A stretch of 46,524 nucleotides of DNA from Terriglobia bacterium. GTDB lineage: Bacteria > Acidobacteriota > Terriglobia > Terriglobales > Acidobacteriaceae. The notes under the pieces were generated by a model. It ran no database searches and was not told the origin of the DNA. It saw nothing but the letters and a program-made list of their open reading frames with translations. The DNA is taken from contig JAJPJE010000097.1 of NCBI GenBank assembly GCA_021324365.1, positions 1 through 46,524 on the forward strand. Reading direction: 5' to 3'. The translations under genes were made by a program, and so were the position numbers. Below, piece by piece: positions 44,388-46,524 of the stretch. How positions within the stretch are numbered: the stretch's first letter is position 1; every line of letters begins with the position of its first letter.

Positions 44388-45398
44388 ATGCCGCGTAAGA
44401 CTAACAAACAGATGGGCTTGAAAGAGGCTATCGAGCACTTCTCCGACCCTGAGAGCGTTCTGGCGTACATGACGCGCCTGCGCTGGCCTGATGGCGTGGT
44501 GAAATGTCCCACATGTGGCCGCGAGGGTGCCTCGTTTCTGAAGAATCAGAACAAGTGGCAGTGCAAGAGCGCACACGCGAAGCGTCAGTTTTCTGCGAAG
44601 GTCGGGACCATCTTTGAGGATTCTCCGATCCCGATGGATAAATGGCTTGTTGCAGTGTGGATGCTTGCGAACTGCAAAAACGGTGTTAGCTCTTACGAGC
44701 TGGCGCGTACTCTCGGTATCACTCAGAAGTCGGCATGGTTCATGCTGCATCGGATTCGCACTGCGATGAAGCATGGCACCTTCCAGAAGCTTGGCAGCAC
44801 TGGCGGGGCCGTCGAGTCCGATGAGACCTTCGTTGGCGCGAATGTAATGAAGATGCACAAATCGCGTCGTGCAAAGATGCAAGCGATTGCGAGTAACACT
44901 TACGGCATGAGTCGCCATGCAATCGGCAAAACAATTGTGATGGGAATGCTTGACCGTGATCTTCGCGAGGTTCGGGCCACGGTTATCCCCGACGTTAAGC
45001 GTGCGACGCTGCAAGAGCAGATTCTGAATAACGTTGCTGGCGGAGCGACACTCATCACCGATGACGCCACTGGATACCGCTATGCTCTTGCGGAGGGATT
45101 CGCACACGAGATCATCAACCACGCTCAAGAGTACGTTCGCGGCCAAGTCCACACGCAAGGCATCGAGAACTTCTGGTCGCTGTTGAAGCGTGGCCTTCGC
45201 GGAACCTACGTTGCTGTCGAGCCTTTCCATCTTGGTCGTTACGTTGATGAGCAAGTGTTCCGCTACAACAATCGCGGAAGTAAAGAGTTTCCGGTTAGCG
45301 ACTTCGCCCGTTTCACTCGCCTGATGGAGCAGATCGACGGGAAACGCATTACCTATGCCGAGGTCACAGGCAAGGTCGGCGAAGAAGCGCAAGCTTAA
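44388..45398 (+). CDS. IS1595-family transposase
   Basis: The 336-residue protein has the IS1595 N-terminal zinc ribbon (CPTCGREG at about 42-49, then WQCKSAHAKRQFS; the final second Cys pair is incomplete), a helical targeting region (SSYELARTLGITQKSAWFMLHRIRTAM) and an RNase-H-like DDE domain with AVESDETFVG (Asp), LITDDATGY (Asp) and a Glu in TQGIENFWSLLKRGLRGTY. It cuts and pastes the element through the terminal repeats. Translation starts without an SD, from a leaderless mRNA. The frame is intact. It converges with two cargo genes and is followed by a strong hairpin. Confidence 0.93.
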   Translation: MPRKTNKQMGLKEAIEHFSDPESVLAYMTRLRWPDGVVKCPTCGREGASFLKNQNKWQCKSAHAKRQFSAKVGTIFEDSPIPMDKWLVAVWMLANCKNGVSSYELARTLGITQKSAWFMLHRIRTAMKHGTFQKLGSTGGAVESDETFVGANVMKMHKSRRAKMQAIASNTYGMSRHAIGKTIVMGMLDRDLREVRATVIPDVKRATLQEQILNNVAGGATLITDDATGYRYALAEGFAHEIINHAQEYVRGQVHTQGIENFWSLLKRGLRGTYVAVEPFHLGRYVDEQVFRYNNRGSKEFPVSDFARFTRLMEQIDGKRITYAEVTGKVGEEAQA

Positions 45399-45574
45399 TC
45401 CTGCTCGCGGGATTCGCGGACCAAAGCGGAAGGTTTCTTCTTAGCCTTCCGTTTTTGCTTTTCCTCTTTCTCTTGATCTAGTGCAGCTTTCACCGCACTG
45501 TGCGGAACCTGGATAAGCGCGTGCATGAAGCCATCAAACTTCTTGAACTCAGAATCGGGTGTTCGTTTGCTCAC
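45395..45574 (-). CDS. 59-residue basic cargo protein
   Basis: This frame starts with GTG at 45572-45574, overlapping the DUF3800 stop as GTGA, and ends in TAA at 45395-45397, which overlaps the transposase stop on the other strand. The product begins MSKRTPDSEFKKFDGF and contains LIQVPHSAVKAALDQE, then a Lys/Glu-rich end (EEKQKRKAKKKPS). VPHS or VPxS motifs of this kind occur in small antitoxin-like proteins. It is too short for length-filtered gene finding. The overlap and coding continuity make it credible. An antitoxin or partner role for DUF3800 is inference. Confidence 0.65.
   Translation of the reverse strand: MSKRTPDSEFKKFDGFMHALIQVPHSAVKAALDQEKEEKQKRKAKKKPSALVRESREQD
45427..45462 (+). 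terminator. Terminator of the transposase transcript
   Basis: CGGAAGG (45427-45433) pairs with CCTTCCG (45445-45451) around an 11-nt loop and is followed by TTTTTGCTTTT. It lies 29 bp after the transposase stop, antisense to the small cargo gene. Confidence 0.85.
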
Positions 45575-46362
45575 AATTTCCCATCCTCTCGCAGTATTCG
45601 GAGAAACTCTAGAATGCCATGCTCGTCAAAATATCGGCCATGATGTTGCTGCCAACTGAGAAACCTATTCATAGCTGGACGCAAGGTGGCGTTCTTTTTG
45701 GCTCTTTTATTCTCCATGTAGCGCCACGTCTCATACGCTAAGTGATCGGCAGCTTGAAGAGCTTTAAATTTCTCCTTACAGTCAAATGCGGGCGTACCGA
45801 GTCGGCGACGTCGTTCTTTCGGCCATTCTGGATCTTTCTTTATGTCGTTGTACATACTGAGCGCATGGACGGACCACTGCGGATGATCTTCAAAGACAAA
45901 GCCAATCGACTCATTTGATTCACCAATGAAGGCATCCGCCATCAATACTGTCTCCACGAGAACAGCGTTAAAGGCGAACATATAAGGATTAGCCGGAACA
46001 ACTGCGGCGACAGCGGGATCGTTGACAACCAATCGCCTGAATGCATCTAGTTCAACACCTACACCAACCCCAAGCATTCCCGAGTTTACGACGATGTTGA
46101 GTGCGGTTGTTTTTAGATCGTCCCTTTCTCTTTGCTTGAGACGTCGGAATCGCTTGGAACCTCTCCCCTCCACGTCCTCGGCGTGGAAAAATTCGAGTTT
46201 GGGTGTGATCGCTGGCTTTTCAAGCATCGCACTCCACTTCTTCTCAAAGCCCCCATCCCACACATCCGCAGGCGCGATATATCCACACAATACAAATACA
46301 TTCGCGGCATTAGGACCGCCCCAATGCGTTCCACTCTCATCAAAGTAAGCCTTAAGCGCCAC
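45571..46362 (-). CDS. DUF3800-domain cargo protein
   Basis: I prefer GTG 46362 because GAGG lies 6 nt upstream and DUF3800 proteins begin with the YFDESG strand; ATGs at 46407 and 46500 are in frame, the latter almost in the terminal repeat. The 263-residue product starts VALKAYFDESGTHWGG, followed by FVLCGYIAPADVW, KLEFFHAEDVEG (His-Asp-Glu region), and later IGFVFEDHPQW and FKALQAADHLAYETWRYMEN. The acidic residues recall an RNase-H-like nuclease fold, but no function is established. It is IS cargo and overlaps the 59-residue gene. Confidence 0.85.
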   Translation of the reverse strand: MALKAYFDESGTHWGGPNAANVFVLCGYIAPADVWDGGFEKKWSAMLEKPAITPKLEFFHAEDVEGRGSKRFRRLKQRERDDLKTTALNIVVNSGMLGVGVGVELDAFRRLVVNDPAVAAVVPANPYMFAFNAVLVETVLMADAFIGESNESIGFVFEDHPQWSVHALSMYNDIKKDPEWPKERRRRLGTPAFDCKEKFKALQAADHLAYETWRYMENKRAKKNATLRPAMNRFLSWQQHHGRYFDEHGILEFLRILREDGKL

Positions 46363-46448
46363 TATGACCCTCGTTTTTGCCGATGGCGGATGTAAAAGCG
46401 ACGCCATAGACCTAACACTTGTATGCACCTTGAACCAAAGAACTTTCC

Positions 46449-46465
46449 CCACGGCCTTTCCGTGG
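46449..46465. other. Hairpin in the DUF3800 5' leader
   Basis: CCACGG and CCGTGG pair around a 5-nt loop, about 45 bp inside the right end. It could block outside transcription from entering the element or fold in the DUF3800 leader RNA. Confidence 0.4.
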
Positions 46466-46508
46466 TGGCTAAGGGCAATTACATACTGTCGCAATCGCAT
46501 TGATTACG

Positions 46509-46524
46509 CAAGTATATTATTGCC
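46509..46524 (-). repeat. Right terminal inverted repeat of the IS
   Basis: CAAGTATATTATTGCC, the exact reverse complement of 44339-44354. The window stops on its outermost base. Confidence 0.9.

Larger units (their letters stand above)
44339..46524. mobile_element. IS1595-type element with two cargo genes
   Basis: The left end GGCAATAATATACTTG (44339-44354) is matched exactly, in reverse complement, by the last 16 bases of the window (46509-46524). Weaker symmetry continues inward with AATCAA and GC steps. The 2186-bp element holds a transposase, a 59-residue protein and a DUF3800 protein. A left target-site copy would be the 8 bp before 44339 (CTTAGTAA); the right copy lies outside the window. 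Confidence 0.85.

Overview
The window reads as a chromosomal stretch of an acidobacterium, probably in or near Koribacter/Terriglobia. This is inferred from moderately high GC content and from the gene set: a fused LptF-LptG permease, a PCYCYC-motif lipobox-less secreted protein, glycine-zipper and PEGA secreted proteins, GH20/GH57/GH5 glycosidases, an OSBS/NSAR-GNAT pair, and abundant short palindromic intergenic repeats. No rRNA, tRNA or CRISPR was seen. The taxonomic call rests on family recollection, not on a search.

Layout. Positions 1-2734 (minus strand) hold a TetR regulator, a crotonase and a BoxB-like di-iron oxygenase running off the left edge, with a 16-bp inverted repeat upstream as the likely operator. 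Next come a ferritin-like protein with a long disordered tail, a decayed PEGA-domain gene, a DapA-family aldolase, a GH20 hexosaminidase and a PilZ protein. Positions 9408-15531 form the most striking locus. carA and carB are separated by a complete restriction-modification pair, a PaeR7I/XhoI-like nuclease and a TSPPY-type methyltransferase. All four genes are on one strand and joined by ATGA overlaps or an abutting stop/start.

From 15657 to 20850 lie lepB, a PCYCYC protein, a probable structured RNA, a TPR protein with yvcK, a DUF2059 protein and eno with a clear terminator. From 21136 to 31999 come a secreted glycine-zipper protein, an amidohydrolase, a flavin monooxygenase, a GH57 enzyme, and a probable envelope-lipid operon (fused LptFG, MsbA-like ABC exporter, Fe(II)/2OG oxygenase-like protein). 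Positions 32021-36675 carry secreted or envelope unknowns, a methyltransferase and a bactofilin. Positions 36678-40523 form a tight five-gene minus-strand operon: Cys-pair coiled-coil protein, GDPD, MazG, GNAT and OSBS/NSAR enolase. An ABC-F ATPase, a GH5 enzyme and a small Cys/His protein follow.

Positions 44339-46524 are a complete-looking IS1595-type element. It is bounded by perfect 16-bp inverted repeats and carries a transposase plus two cargo genes: a DUF3800 protein and a 59-residue basic protein overlapping it by GTGA. The window stops exactly at the outer base of the right repeat, as expected where an assembly breaks at a repeated element.

The strongest candidates for something new are the RM pair embedded in carAB, the cargo-carrying IS, the structured region at 16796-17000 and the dispersed palindromes.
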